Positions 46,801 through 59,600 of a stretch of 64,000 bases of DNA are shown in pieces; the stretch's first letter is position 1; every line of letters begins with the position of its first letter. The notes under the pieces are model-generated. The model had not been told where the DNA came from and did no database searches. It worked only from the letters and a program-made list of their open reading frames with translations. Where the stretch lies: positions 1-64,000 of the forward strand of contig JASANC010004416.1 of NCBI GenBank assembly GCA_030248135.1, given 5' to 3'. Both the position numbers and the translations under genes were made by a program. Origin of the DNA: Theristus sp. LFF4_11 (taxonomy: Eukaryota; Nematoda; Chromadorea; Monhysterida; Xyalidae).

Positions 46801-49800
46801 TCCGACATGTGAATTTGTGCAGTGTGTCAAAGTTCTTTCAATAAATCGATCGCAAAAATTTCAGCCGCATGTGCACTGCCAAAAGATCAAGGTCAAGTCG
46901 TCACATACGTATTGCAATTTTATTTCGATACCGAAGAGGCAAAATGCAAACAATTCTGGTTGGTGTTCATCGTTTTACTTTTTACGCAGTGTGCGTTTTA
47001 CTTGTCTCGAACATGGAGTTTGAGAGAACGGGGCGACACACGAAAAAATCCCAATCGTACATTTTGCAGGTTTGGCGGTGCTGGTGGAAATCAGAATCGC
47101 TTTGCCACCGAGGACGCATGCAACACGGTGTGCGTTGACCCGCCGGGCGAAGGTAGGGAAACTACTAACAAGTAAAAAAGGCCTTCAAACAAACAAGATG
47201 AGACAATGCCGATAGCAACACGTTCACAGGTGTGTGCTACTTGGCGCAGTCAGTTGGCAGCAACACATGCAGCGACTACCAGGTGGCACACAGTTACAAC
47301 GCGCAAACGCAACAGTGCGAGGCGTTCTATTACCGTGGCTGCGGCGGAAACAGCAACCGATTCCAGAGTTGGGAGGACTGTGACAGTCGGTAAATTAGTT
47401 TTGATCATTTTTAGCCAGGGAAGGTTTCCTGGCAGGCTTTTGGGTAGACGAAGTTGGGAAGATGCATAAAGATAAAAATGTGCTGTCACCATTTTTAGGT
47501 GTGGCGGCGTGTCAGCGCCATCACAGAACTACATTCAACCGACTGATGGTAAACTCGAACCCCGAAAATTTTAACAACTTTTATTAAATTTAAAATTAGA
47601 ATTAGTTCTTAGTTAAATTTAAACTCAGACTTAGAATCGCTGAACAATTAGTTTTATTTTAAAAGTTTGAAATAATGGCAAGTGAAAACGCTAAATCGCA
47701 CACGCAGACCGTGACATCTGCCGGCTGTCGCAAGACGCAGGCAGCTGCACCGAGTACCAGGAAGCGTGGTTCTACAACACGTACACTGGCGAATGCGATA
47801 AATTCGATTACGGTGGCTGTGGTGGAAATGAGAATCGTTTTCGCACACGCGAAGCCTGTCAGCAGGCATGTGGTCGTTATGGACGAACGCTCAGGCGACA
47901 GTGTACGCGAAAATGTCTTAAATATTGCAGCTACAACATGTTTTCAATGTATTATGGTCATACAAAAAATGCAGAACTTACGTAACTTGTACACAGCATT
48001 GTCATTTTTTCAGTAGTGCACCCGGACGTATGTAAACAAAACGTGGACGTCGGTTACTGCGACGGCGAAGTGCCATCGTGGTACTACGACCCAATCGGCG
48101 GCCGATGCAACATGTTCATGTATTCTGGTGAGTACAAGCAGAAAGGCTTTGATTTTTCTTTCCATCAACTCAGCAGTTCAGCCATTTTCTACGAACATAT
48201 GACTCACTGCACCTCTTTTAATTGCACAGGTTGCGGCGGGAACAGCAATCGATTTGAAACCTTTGATGATTGTTTGAACAGTTGCGCTGATGAAGAACAT
48301 GAGAAGCAATCACGTAAGTTGGTATCAACGGTTTCTCATTTCAAAAGTGTGTAAACGCAAAAAAGTGCAACTGTAAATCACAGAAGTGGCGGCCAGCAGC
48401 ACCGAGTTGACCGTGGACATTTGCACATTGGACAAGGACAGCGGCGGCTGCGACGGCTACTCCTCCAAGTACTACTATGATCGACGCCAAGGCGTCTGTC
48501 GTCGTTTCTACTACGGCGGCTGTGGCGGTAACAGCAACCGATTTGAAACGGACGCCGAGTGCCAGCGCACGTGCGCCGATAAGTTCGGTTGGTTCATGAA
48601 CTGTGTGACAGCTGCAGCCTTTCAGATTTTATTTTAAAAAGCACATTATCTGCGCTTGGTTCAAAGAATACACATGTCGCTTCTTCAGACCCGTGCACCT
48701 TACCGAAAGTAGTCGGTCCGTGCGCTGCGTCCTACGAACGTTGGTACTACGACGCCGACACCGCTCACTGCCAGCAGTTCACATTTTCCGGTTGTCTCGG
48801 TAATCGCAACAATTTTCGGTCAAAGGAAGACTGCGAGACGACTTGCCCATCGGTGCTGCTGATCTCAGGTTGCCTGAGCAGAATAGATGACAGCATTTAT
48901 CAATCCTTTGTGGCGCAAAAAATAATTCATGTTTTGATATTGTTGATGTTTTTGAATTTCAGCAAGCAATTCAGTAGGTCGTTGTGATTACACAATGGAC
49001 CAAGGTTCATGCGACGAACAACTGGAGCGTTACTTCTACGATAAGAGCAACGACGAATGTCGCAAGTTTACGTATGGCGGATGCGGCGGAAATGACAATC
49101 GATTTGACACGAAAGAGCAATGCAACGAACAATGCAAGCGAGAGACACATCAGAACCTTATCATGCAACCCGACGGCGACCCCGATCCTTGGAAGCGACT
49201 TGGAGCCGGTCAGTGTTTCAATTGTGCAACACACTGTCGAGCTCAGGTCACACAAGAATGACCAAGTTTTTGCCTTCAGACATCATTTGTGCGCTGCCAC
49301 AAAAGACCGGTGCTTGCAATGCGCACTACAATGTCTGGTATTACGACATGTACAGTGGCGAATGCGTTTTGTTCACGTACACTGGATGCGGTGGCAACGC
49401 AAATCGCTTCCAGTCACGCCGTGGTAAATTTTTTTGACACAAATATCATACATATTGTTGTATACACTGTGTTGCATAGCAAACATGCGATTCATAAAAA
49501 ACTAATTTTCAGAATGTTTAGCGTCGTGTGGGGGTCGACGCTTGACGGCACGGTTGACCACAACACCAGGTAAATTTCGGAAAAACGTTTTTTTATTTCA
49601 GAAAAGTCGATTGTTTTACACTGTCGTTCTTGGTAAAATACGTATAACAATGTTGCTTCATTTCGCTTGCAGATTCAGTGCCAGCAGACTGCACTGACAG
49701 CCAGTCAATCGTCAGCTGCGACGTGATCGTCAATGCTGGCCTGTGCTACCACCATCGTTACGGTCGTCTTTGCTGTGCAGCATGCCACATTGCCGATGAG

Positions 49801-49824
49801 AAACGCAAACTTCGAGTAAAATAG
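34812..49824 (+). CDS. papilin: Papilin, basement-membrane proteoglycan-like protein, 38 exons
   Basis: Secreted matrix protein of the ADAMTS-like group, without a metalloprotease. Exon 1 (34812-34892) is a signal peptide (LGSLVLTMLLQSTLAAS). Exons 2-16: 40370-40581, 41002-41056, 41323-41425, 41510-41643, 41783-41869, 41935-42052, 42130-42296, 42366-42492, 42832-42964, 43395-43605, 43674-43859, 43926-44080, 44154-44244, 44326-44433, 44527-44665. Exons 17-25: 44763-44909, 45003-45061, 45149-45225, 45306-45439, 45508-45663, 45752-45907, 46089-46259, 46416-46515, 46684-46799. Exons 26-38: 46865-46958, 47070-47152, 47230-47389, 47499-47548, 47708-47872, 48014-48127, 48230-48313, 48384-48587, 48689-48868, 48963-49208, 49280-49423, 49513-49569, 49673-49824. 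These sum to 4,956 bp, an unbroken frame of 1,651 residues. The exon 1 to 2 link spans a 5.5-kb, transposon-filled intron; it is in phase but is the least certain junction. The nematode counterpart is MIG-6. Confidence 0.95.
35857..36963. mobile_element. Mariner-like non-autonomous element with ~230-bp TIRs
   Basis: It starts TAcagagtgagccaaaaaaa and ends ttggctcaccctgTA. Arms of about 225-230 bp (35857-36085 and 36735-36963) are inverted copies sharing agctgaaaattggaacacta and atctggaaaacatgaaaaat. The centre has no transposase frame. It sits in papilin intron 1. The arms carry a shared short open frame that is a by-product, not a gene. Confidence 0.9.
37165..40262. repeat. 3.1-kb palindromic element in papilin intron 1
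   Basis: The left arm (about 37165-38634) and right arm (about 39072-40262) are inverted copies for most of their length. For example, the same 64-codon frame occurs at 37500-37694 (-) and 39732-39926 (+). Each arm contains degenerate direct units of about 185 bp built on tatacttgaac...atcgactccccttga...taccgtaa. The left arm carries an extra stretch at about 38230-38470, including long G-runs. A spacer of about 435 bp (38635-39071) includes a unit of the 11340-12060 tandem family. No target duplication is evident. Confidence 0.9.
40370..44665 (+). other. Papilin ADAMTS-like cassette: TSP1, Cys-rich, spacer, six TSP1
   Basis: The first TSP1 starts WGQWQQQGECSRTCGGG (exons 2-4). The Cys-rich module follows, with FRAAQCAEHDEDAFEGKYY, DGTPCNSYSSDICVDGYC and VEDKCLLCGGNGTSC (exons 4-6). 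The spacer has ELPRGATSIFIEE, RNATGQYFLNG, AGTIFQYE and GPLKEDLTIAV (exons 7-9). TSP1 repeats 2-7 then begin YGECSVTCGKG, WEECSTSCGEHG, WSACSEQCG, WQLCSKC (the most divergent, lacking the usual CSxTCG), WSECSTNCGHG and WTPCTAECEGG. A TA-flanked MITE occupies intron 9. Confidence 0.92.
42544..42790. mobile_element. TA-flanked MITE (copy 2) in papilin intron 9
   Basis: Same ends, inner aaacgtgtcc arms and paired tgacgtca/tgatgtca words as 12465-12701. It is slightly longer because accagaccaa is locally duplicated. It lies wholly within the intron, 41 bp before the exon-10 acceptor. Confidence 0.88.
44763..46799 (+). other. Papilin cassette array, eleven GCCPDG-type repeats
   Basis: Repeats in order carry FGCCPDN, WGCCPDN, FGCCPDW, YGCCDDE, FGCCADR, FGCCPDG, YGCCPDG, FGCCPDG, YGCCPDG, YGCCDDG and YGCCLDG. 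Each is followed after about 12 residues by a Gly-Cys. The first two are separated from the rest by a divergent acidic segment (exons 18-19, DSSSSEE). Exons 21, 22 and 23 each encode two repeats and begin and end in phase 1 at the Gly of the Gly-Cys. Confidence 0.93.
46865..49569 (+). other. Papilin Kunitz domain array, eight domains
   Basis: Domains 2-8 each have the six Kunitz cysteines and GCGGNxNRF (GCLGNRNNF in domain 6). Domain 1 (exons 26-27) keeps four cysteines but has Val and Ala where the second and fourth should be. Domains 1, 2, 4 and 8 span two exons; 3, 5, 6 and 7 are single exons of 165, 204, 180 and 246 bp with phase-1 borders. None of domains 2-8 has Lys or Arg at the P1 position (Ser, Thr, Asp, Asp, Ala, Asp, Asn). 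Confidence 0.95.
49673..49824 (+). other. Papilin C-terminal PLAC-like domain
   Basis: The last exon encodes a six-cysteine segment (ADCTDSQSIVSC, GLCYHHRYGRLCCAACH) resembling the PLAC module that ends ADAMTS-like proteins. It finishes in a basic tail and TAG at 49822. Confidence 0.85.
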
Positions 49825-50681
49825 CATTGAAAACGGTTGACCTTTTTACTATCTATTGCCACACTTGTTTTTTCTATTTTCTGCTATTTGTGCCGTTGAA
49901 ACACACACACTGCCTTATAATGTTTCGTGTGTCCCAATGCAATATTAACTTGGAACACTTTTAAAGTAGTTCGGTTTGTAACTTATTCAATTTGTTTCGT
50001 TACAAACATTTTCAATACCGCAGCGCTCTAAGAATTCCAAAACAACCATTTTCTCTTTGTCTGTTACATTGTTTTTTTGTTTCATCTGACCTGTGTATTT
50101 TTTGTCATTTTTGACCTCCTTTCCTGATTACGGTTATTTTAAGGTTTGTTTTGAGTTTTTGTCGTTACACGTTGATATTTTGTTGATTCAACATCAAACA
50201 AAAAAATGCTTTGTGAGTAACACAACACACTGCACATGTAGTTTGCCATGTCGATTCGATCAACAAAATCATTCAAAAGAAAAACTTATATCTTTTTAAT
50301 TTGTTAAACGGCATGAAGAAACAGCACATTGCAGCACATGAAAACAAGTATTGTGAACTTAAGAGACTCACCTTAGCTGTAAAACATATACGTACGTAAT
50401 CTCCGTCTATAATATCACCATCATGCTACTAGCTGTGGCCCATACATGCCCAGTTTGTTCAAAGGAAAAAGAACTGAACGCCATGGTGTTGTGTGCTAGA
50501 GCCAAAAATTGCATCGCGAAGCATCATGGACCAAACTGGACAACATTTAATAAAATTTATGCGCTTACAAATTAGTATTACAAAAGCTTCTACAAAAAAT
50601 TCGCACGTAGTGAATCACTTGTATTTGGACTTGGAAAAGTGACAACATTCTGTTCAACACACCAAATTTGCGCAGTCATAC
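49825..50681. other. 3' intergenic region between papilin and PDZRN
   Basis: The two genes converge here. AATAAA at 50549-50554 is a candidate poly(A) signal for papilin, about 725 bp after its stop. Nothing else is recognised. Confidence 0.5.
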
Positions 50682-53600
50682 TCAGACAGTTGTAACGGCG
50701 AGAATACCCATGGCGCGTGTAGTTCCAGTTGCCTTGTTGCCATGTGCCAAGAACTCCTGCACCGTCGTGAACCTGTCCATCAGCTGGCGACCTTTTCGAC
50801 GCATCATTTTTTTGTGCGACAATTGCACGATCGGTTGATCGGCTGCACGCTCCAGTACGTCCATTTTGTGTTGAATCAACGCTTGTTGTCGTTGCTTTCG
50901 TTCTTTTGCACGCTCCAGATGTTTCTTGCGCTCATCTCGATGCCAGAAACGACCGATCTGTTATGAAGCACAGTCGGTTTTGGAACAATATTTTGCAGTT
51001 AAAACTATAAAAATGAAAAAAAACCTGCGTGATTGTGTTAGTTTGCTAAATAGAATGATCAACAAAACTCAAGTGGCAGTATCAACCTTGAGTTCACTGA
51101 CGGCGTCGTCGTCCGTGCTGACGCCAACGCGTTCATTCGTCAGTTGTTCAGCCCGTTCGCGCAGAATTCGATTGCGCATTGGCCGACGGGTGATGTAACG
51201 ACTGCCGTCCGACCGTCGTTTTATCTGAAGTTTTGTGCATTTTAGAATGTTAGCCAAACACAGAAAATGAAAACTGTGATTTCTTCACCTTCCATTCGCA
51301 CAGGTCATCGTGCAACCCGTTGTGCAGTGCTTGGTAGAGGCTGGCTGAGTGAACGGGCGTCTGCTGTTGTGCCAGTTGTGATTGGCCAGCGGACGCTTGT
51401 GCGTCACCACTTGAGCTGCCAGCAGCACTGCCATGAACGTTCGCTGTGCTATTGATGATTGCGCGCTGTTTCAGTGTTCTAGCTTGTCCAAGCATTGCCT
51501 GACGCAACATTCGCTGCTGCAGTTTGATTGTCTCCTGCAGGTGTTCCGCGTCAGTGTACATGACGTCGGGAATAGGGCGAGCATTCGTGTTCAACAACGG
51601 CGTCGATCGACACGATTCACCGCCGGTGTTATAAGCGGACGAGGTCTCTTCACGACCGTTGCCCATGGTCAACATTGTTGCATTGTTTGAGTGTCTGTTG
51701 GAAGCACAGATTCGTTGGTGCGCTGGCGAATTGTCTACCGATGAGTTGCCAGCACTGATCAGCAATGATGGCTGCAGTCGATTTGGCACAGCTGAGAGTG
51801 GCGCGAATGAATGCGGTGCTGGCGCTGGCGGTGGCGGTGGGCTACGTGCTGGCGGTTTTGGAAGAGAGATCAGTCTGTTGTCGGTGATGGAAGCGGGCAT
51901 GACAGCAGATTGCTGTTGTCGCCGACCGATCGGTTGTTCGTGCTCGACAGTGGCTGGCTGAATCGACTCGTAATGGTGCACGGACGCTGTCATTGCATCA
52001 CTGACGTGGTCGGACTGTTGTTGTTGTTGCTGGTGTTCATCCATGCTTGTCATCAGATGTCTCGCCTGTTGCACTTGTGCGCGCACTCGCTGTTCAGCAG
52101 TGACATGCCGCTGGATCAACCGGTCACATTCCAGCTTTATAGTTTCCATTTCGCGCTGGAACGAAACGCTCATTTTAGTTGCAAACAGCACTGATGCGTT
52201 GATGCTGTGGTCTTTTTCATCACGTTCAAAAAACGGCGAACCTGCAAAAACGCGAGTTCTCGCTCTAGACTACCGTCGGAGTCACTCCTGGCAAGTCGAC
52301 GTTGCATATCGGCCATTGGCGGTGGAGCCTCGCTGCCAGGGCTCGACATTGCTGACGATGGCTGCAAAGATGGCTGTCAGCAAAGTTCGGACACGGCGTT
52401 GATGTGACACTAGCTGGCGACACAACAAATGAAATGAAACTTGACCAACCATAAATGTGCGGTCGGTCGGCGTTGCAGTGACCGTGGTCGACGAGTTCTG
52501 CTGGTCGAACAACATGGAGCCGACAATGGAGATGCTTTCGCCGAGTTCGTAACAGTGCAGATGCGACGGACGCAACAGCGCCGCAGCGGCGGTCAGCAGC
52601 TGGTTGTCTGTGTTGATCGCTTGACGATGGTGACCTCCGGTGGGCGGTGGCGACCGGTCGTTGACGACATCACCGTGATCACCATAGGAGCCGCCGGACT
52701 CCGGACTCGACATTGGCGGCGGCAATTCCGGATCAGAGTCGGTTGCGCGCGAAATACCAGAATCCTTTTCGTGAGTTGTGCCTGCAGAGAAGAACCGTTC
52801 TATGATACGGAATGGCCGAGTAAACATGGCAGCGTTTTTCAGGGTACAAGGTTCAGCCATACTATGCAAGATTGTAATTGCACATTAAACTGACAATCGG
52901 TTATTAATATACGCTAAATGGAAACATGCAAAAGAACGCGTACCATCTGTGAGTTGACCACCCACGTCGTCGTATTCAACACTTTGCTCTTCGTCTTCGT
53001 CTGCAACGCAGCCATCGAGTTGCTCATCCTCATTGACCTCCTCAATGATTTCGTGCATGGTCGGACTCAGCAATGCACGCTGTTGACTGACGTTCAGTTG
53101 GTTTTGCATGTTTCGGCCATCTGCGACTGCTGCGTCGCCCATTTCTCGGTGTTGCACAGAAGCGTCCGCATTTGTGTACATCTGCATCAAAGTTACACAA
53201 CAAAATGTTTGAAAAAAATGAAATGCACAGCTTGAAAAGTAAAGTAAAAACGTTTGGCACACACCCATTAAGCAGTCACTAAATGCACAGCAATAGACAA
53301 TGAGAGTTTGTCTGCCTCAGTTACAGTGAAATTCCCCATTCTCTCAGTCAGATTTAAATCAAGTTAAATGACATGAATTTTAAACACGTTCTGAGAACGA
53401 AGAAACGAAGTGTCAGTCATAGAAACGCTGACACAGTTGCTTAGACTAGAACAGCTAAAGCCTTATTAATTGGGCAAAGAAATACGATGGAAGTATCGTA
53501 TATTCATTGTGTTCAAAGACATAATTAATTTGTGATACAATTGAGCATCAGCAGAAACAGTGACTGCACCACATACGTTGATGAGCAATACGCCTATACA

Positions 53601-56600
53601 TGGCTGTAGAACACAGTGTTAAAGAAATGTTAATTATAAACGGACATAGGCTTATGACCAACCGACTACACTAGGCTCTGCTCATTTGCTATACTGCAAG
53701 ACGTCTCGTCATCGCGATTTGACAACCCATTATACTAGTGCGGCTTATTTTTATTATTTCATCTATTGGGTTGCAGCACACTCAACCGGATACCCGTTGC
53801 GCGCATGGATTTGCGGAAACCAATTGGTTTTCCGCGCTGTCCGTTTTCGTTCAGCATTTAGAAAAGAAACAAGGATAAAATCATAAAAAATACTAACGAA
53901 TGAACCAAGAGAGCGTATTTTTCAGTCTCGTTTCCCCAGTACAAAAACCTCATGATGAAATTAGCTTCTGGCAAATAAAAATCGTCGACAAGTGTGTGCA
54001 AGCAATTAAGACCGAGAATTGATTCAACCATCGAATGTTGCACAGATGTGCGGAAAGTGAATAAAAGAAACCCGCTATGAGGCGGTGTCATAAGGACAAA
54101 ACTGACTCAGTGCGTGTCCAGATTTCTCATTAGCCATAGGACATTGTATGACCTATTTTTTAAACGTGTCCCACTGAAGTGACGTCATGTGCCATCAAAC
54201 ATGCGCTTGCCGTTCACTGCAAACTAGACTTTCCGTTCAGCCGATTTCTTCCCGTAAACAAATGGTGAATGTCGAATCAGTCACACCAAACTGACATTTT
54301 AGCGCCTGTACTTTGACAAACGGGCGTTTTTATAGCAGATGACGTCATTTTAGTCCGGACACGTTTGAATAAATCCACAATACATTAATATGGAGACATA
54401 CTGATTGTATTTATAAACCAAATATTTTGGTTCGTTTCACCCTCGAAACCTTTTAACAAAAAAAACACGACAACGAGGCTTATTGAAAATTTATGATCTT
54501 TGGAACACAAGCAGTCGTCCGTTGACCGTTTGATTGACGGCTGGAAACAAAACGTGTGCTCCAAATTACGAAATAAAACAAGTTGATGGATGATAATGAA
54601 CGCAGTGTCGTTACTTTTGTGTCTCCATCAGCGCATAATGGAACGCGAAAAGCTTTTCAATTTTTCAATTTTCATCGCTAAAAAATGGATAGAAACTTGC
54701 AATGTCAGAGAATTGTTTTTGTTTTTAAAGCTTTTGTAGAAACGGTATAAAAATTGCAACAAAATGGCTTCGGTGAAATCGGCATCAACTCTGTATTCAG
54801 TTGATTTTTTAAAGTGACAATACAAAATTACTGGAAGGAGATTAGATACACACTAAGTACACAAGATTAGATAAAAAACCTGACAGTATTTACACTCCGA
54901 TTAGATAGACATACAAACAAGATACCAACAAATGCTCGAAGCAGCTGGACAAATGTTTGACAAAAAATAGAAAACAAAGCCATGTCGTTTTAAGACAAAC
55001 AGTGAGTGACTTTGATTATCTATGAATAAACAAAAAATTGTGATTTGGGCGTATGTCTGCAAATAATGTAAACAAATGTGAACTACTGTTTACGAACGCA
55101 CCAGACAATGTTGTTGGTCGACAGGCCTTGCAACCAGAAGACTGATCTGACGGTCACTTCGGTTGAACAAATCGATTGCCTCGTTCCGAGTGTGCACATC
55201 GACACCATTTATCTGCAAAAATACGCGTTTCTAGAATGGTGAACAACGAGCTTGCATTCGTGCGCAACTTTTTTACACAAACCACAATTCCAAAAAAATC
55301 GGCCGCAACTAACAAGCAAACTAACAGGCAGCTTGCGGCAAAGAATGCTCCTGGTGAAATACGCGAAAATAATGTTGTTACGACCAGCGGATCGCGTTAA
55401 AAAACACGCGGCAACGCAAGACTTATTGGATCGCATTAGGACGTCAAAAAAGTATTGTTTATCACATAAGTAAGACAATAAATGCAACCGATTTTTAGTC
55501 CGTGTACTACACGTGTGAAAACCGCTTGTTGAAAGTTGTTGAAACGCGAGTGAAACAGCTGTCATGTGTGTAAAATGTGTGAATTAGGAGGCCCCGTCGC
55601 ACTATTTCTCGCGTCAACAAGAAGCCCTTCAGTTCCCTTCTCAGCCGCCAAGAAAGCGGAACTGCACACAAGAACACAACACAGCGATGCACGTAGTGTA
55701 GCCGAACTGTAAGAATGAGAACAATATGTTCAATGTCTAAATTACGCAGTTTGTGTTAAACCAGCCGACAACTCCTTGAATCTAAGTACAACCACATTTT
55801 TCAATTGATTGTTTCGGCACAACAGAAAAGATTATTTCAAAAATGCAGTTGCTTTGAACCGTTTTTATATCAAGGCAGAAAATCATCTTCTGAGAATTCT
55901 TTTCAAGTCCTGCATTTGGATTCGACAAGTAACAACACATGAGTTTCTCACGCAAGGGTGGACACGCGAATTTCAAATCTGTAGTTCATAACGACACAAG
56001 CAACTAATTCATCATCGTCAGGTGCATTATTTTTTACATTATCAGCGATTTCTTAACAACTACCATCTTCGTTCTATTTATTGCTTTAACAGTGTAATGG
56101 CAACCACCGCCCATCACATCAGCCTCGAGAAGAAGGGTTGAGATGCAGCTGGACACTTCGAGCCGGAATAGTGACGCCTCGTCACAGACGACTCACATAA
56201 CCAGCGAGCACGCCGTCGCGCATAACACAGAGCCGGATTAAACTGATCGGCAGTGGCATTGCTCGGAACCAGAGCACTGCGCTGACAGGCGCATGCCCAT
56301 CAACACAATCATTCCATCAAAACAATAACGCTGATCAAAGTCATTCTCTTTGGTTTTGTTCTGTGAGAAAACTGGTGCCTGAAATTTGAATTCCCACCAC
56401 GCACGGATATTCAACACGACAAGTGCACTTTTGCGCAATTGCTAATCGACATTTGCGTCATTCAAAATACATTTATAGAAGAAACGTGCTAAAAACGCCG
56501 AAATGACAAAATCCCTGAGACAAAATGACAAGTTATTGTTTTCAAGAAACTCATATGCATCAATTCCAGTCATGGATTATGTACTTACACAAAAAAACGT

Positions 56601-59600
56601 GATTCTTGAAGGCGCCTTCCATGTTCCACTAAGCAAAAAGAATTGCAACATATGAAATTGCAAACACCAACCTGTAAGATTTGATCGCCAGCACGGATGC
56701 GTCCGTCGCGACCGGCAGTTGAAGTTCGATCAACCTGAAACAAGAATTGTTGGCGGTGCAGTTATTAATGAATAAATTGCAAAAAAGGTTGTCGACTAGT
56801 TTACAAGAACAACTGGTTTTTAAACCCAATTTTTGCGTTCAATGTTTTGTAAACCTAAAGCTGCGTTCAATGTTTTACAAGTTTCAGGAATGGTTTTTTG
56901 ATGTGCTAAAGTAGGATGAGCATAAATTAACATGGACATCCTTCCGTGAAGCATTGTAATAGATGCTTGAAAGATCGAAAAAATCTGAACGCAGCTCCGG
57001 AACCGGGTCTACAGTATCTTTGATGGGGATAAAAATCGACTGAAAGAACCTAACAAGGCGCTTTTTGTTTTTTGGTGTCCAGAGCGATAAATTCGAATAT
57101 TTTTTCACACACTTTTATGGCAGTTTAGCAGGGTATAAGTAATCTGAGTATAAAAGAATCTACAGAATGCAACTAAATACTTAAGTTACCAAACCTATAT
57201 AAAGTGTCCTTCTTCAAGTGGATCACTCAAAATGGACGTTGGATATTACCGCCAAAGAAAACACCCTAATGTGAGTGCGCCAGGCCTTGAGCAAGTGGCA
57301 GACACATGGAAAACCATGTGTGAAAGACTATAGGATGACGTTTAATGTGCGCACGTTCGTTATATTGCTGCAGCAAAATTGGGAACAAAATACACAAACA
57401 CACAAGCTGCAAACAGCTACAAACGCATGGTCGCATTGCTACGCAGCAACCACGCGAGCGCCTGTTTGTCGGTCATAAATAGCTGAAAGGCATAGAGCAA
57501 AGCGAAAACAGAGTGAAAGCTGGCTGCAGCAGTCTATTTGTGCTGCAGTGTACATGTGGCTTAGACCTAACGATTAGCTCTGCAAGGTTATGCTGGCGGG
57601 GCGGGCCTAAAAAGGGATCTACCGCGTAATAATAATTCGAGAATCAAGATTGCATAATTGAAATGGCAGCCAACAGCAGCTTGTAGTGCGCGCTGTTATG
57701 CCGCTTGCCCAAGTAACTGCTGAACCGTATGAATGCTCGTGTAACGAGCGAATATAAAAATTGCGTTTTTACTAACTAGCGTTTTTACTAACTATTAGTT
57801 ATTATTGAACGGGTAACTGCTTATCGCGTCTGTAAATGGGCTGATAATGCGCACTCTGAGGCGAATGTACAAACAATCAACGCGTCAGCTATTTCTGAGT
57901 GCTGACGAAGTGATGAACTGCATGCACTGCGCATGTCTTGGACGAGCGTGTACAGCGATACACGAACAGGATCAAATATGAGTCAGCAGAGAAATGAGAG
58001 AGAGCCAGTGGCGATGTTGATGGCAAGTGTGCGTGAAAGCATGATGCCTTCGTAACTATTGATGTTGACAGCGTGCAAATTGCATGTCAGTATCGCGCCT
58101 CACGCATGTCATCTGTCGAGCGTCTTTCTTATTATCATATGATTACAACAGCGTTACATATATGCACATAAACGAACTGAGACACAAGGCCCACGCAGAT
58201 ACATTTTCGATCATGCCAACTCGAGTGAACGACGAATAATTTAGTCGAAAGGGCTGCCAGCACTGAAAAGTACATGTACTGTTTATGACAAGATCAGTGA
58301 TGACCAAACGTACAGGGTATATTGCTGACATGAATAACCAGCATTCGGCTGCATCTCATCGGATCGCGTGCGAAAAGGCATTGCTGATCAGTTCTGATCA
58401 TTTTTGCGCCAGAAAACCGTTCTCTCTTCTGCATACGGCTGATTGACCAGAAGAGACGAGAGTAAAAATATGCTCAGAAAAGAGATGAATGTTGTGTGGA
58501 CTGGCGCTGGCATCACATCAAGGCTTTTGGTCACTCATAGACTGCTTTAATCTGTGTATCGGATCCTGCATATTAGCAATACAAGCATGCGTCGTCGTTC
58601 TCATGGCATAAACCAGCATCTGTTTCTGGTATACTATCACAGCATGCATACAATGTATCTAAACATATTCTACGTCAATGAAACGCTTCAGTAAACTGCT
58701 ATGCTGGCTTACGATGGGCTAAAATACCGGCGCAGTGAATTGTGTTGCTAAAGATACACTGGAAGTTCAAACATAAATAAAACATCAACTGATTTGAATC
58801 GAAGTTTATCACTTTGTAAAAAAAATGAAGACATACTTCGCTGACGAATATATCGGTGTCGCCGTCTGCGTCATCATCGCCATAGCACAACGTCAAACCG
58901 ACACGCTGATCGGCACTTGCTCGCTTCAGCATCACCTCCTGCAACATGTTCACAGCGAATTTGCATAAACTGACTGACATACCGTATTACCCCCATTAAA
59001 CCCCCCCCACCATTAATCCCCCCCCTCCACCAATAAACCCCCACCCCCCCGACCAGTTTCCAAATAATCCCCCCCCACAAATAATCCCCCATGGGGGTTA
59101 ATTGGAAACCTGTTTGAAACACATACCCAGCGAATTCAGTGGCTGAATGCAGTGACATTGGTGAAATTGTGCTACCAAAGGCCCCAAATGGATGAGTTAA
59201 TGGTAATTTCATTACAAAAGGCTGTTACAAAAGGAAATCTCTGTGAAAAGTAGAAGTTTCTGCAACTTTCTTGCCTGCCATGCAAGGTATTTTTGCCATT
59301 TTTCAACAAAACCCCACCCCTAGAAATTTTTGTATAATAAACCCCCCCCCCCCACCAATAATCCCCCCCCCCCACCAATAAACCCCCACCCCTAAAAGTC
59401 GCTGACGTATTAATCCCCCATGGGGGTTTATTGGGGGTAATACGGTATGTACTTTCAAACACAATGTACCAATAACAAAACGGACAAAGGGGTCTGTATT
59501 TTTTCTAACGCTCCACTTTTTCAAACATACTTAACGACAGCTCATTCAAATGAGGCCAAATTTTTTCTTATATGAGCATCATGTGGGCAATCGGCCAGAT

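Noticed and set aside
34812..49824. Catalytic ADAMTS protease
   Set aside because: The ADAMTS-type Cys-rich and spacer modules are present, but no HExxHxxGxxH metalloprotease or disintegrin exon exists before the first TSP1.
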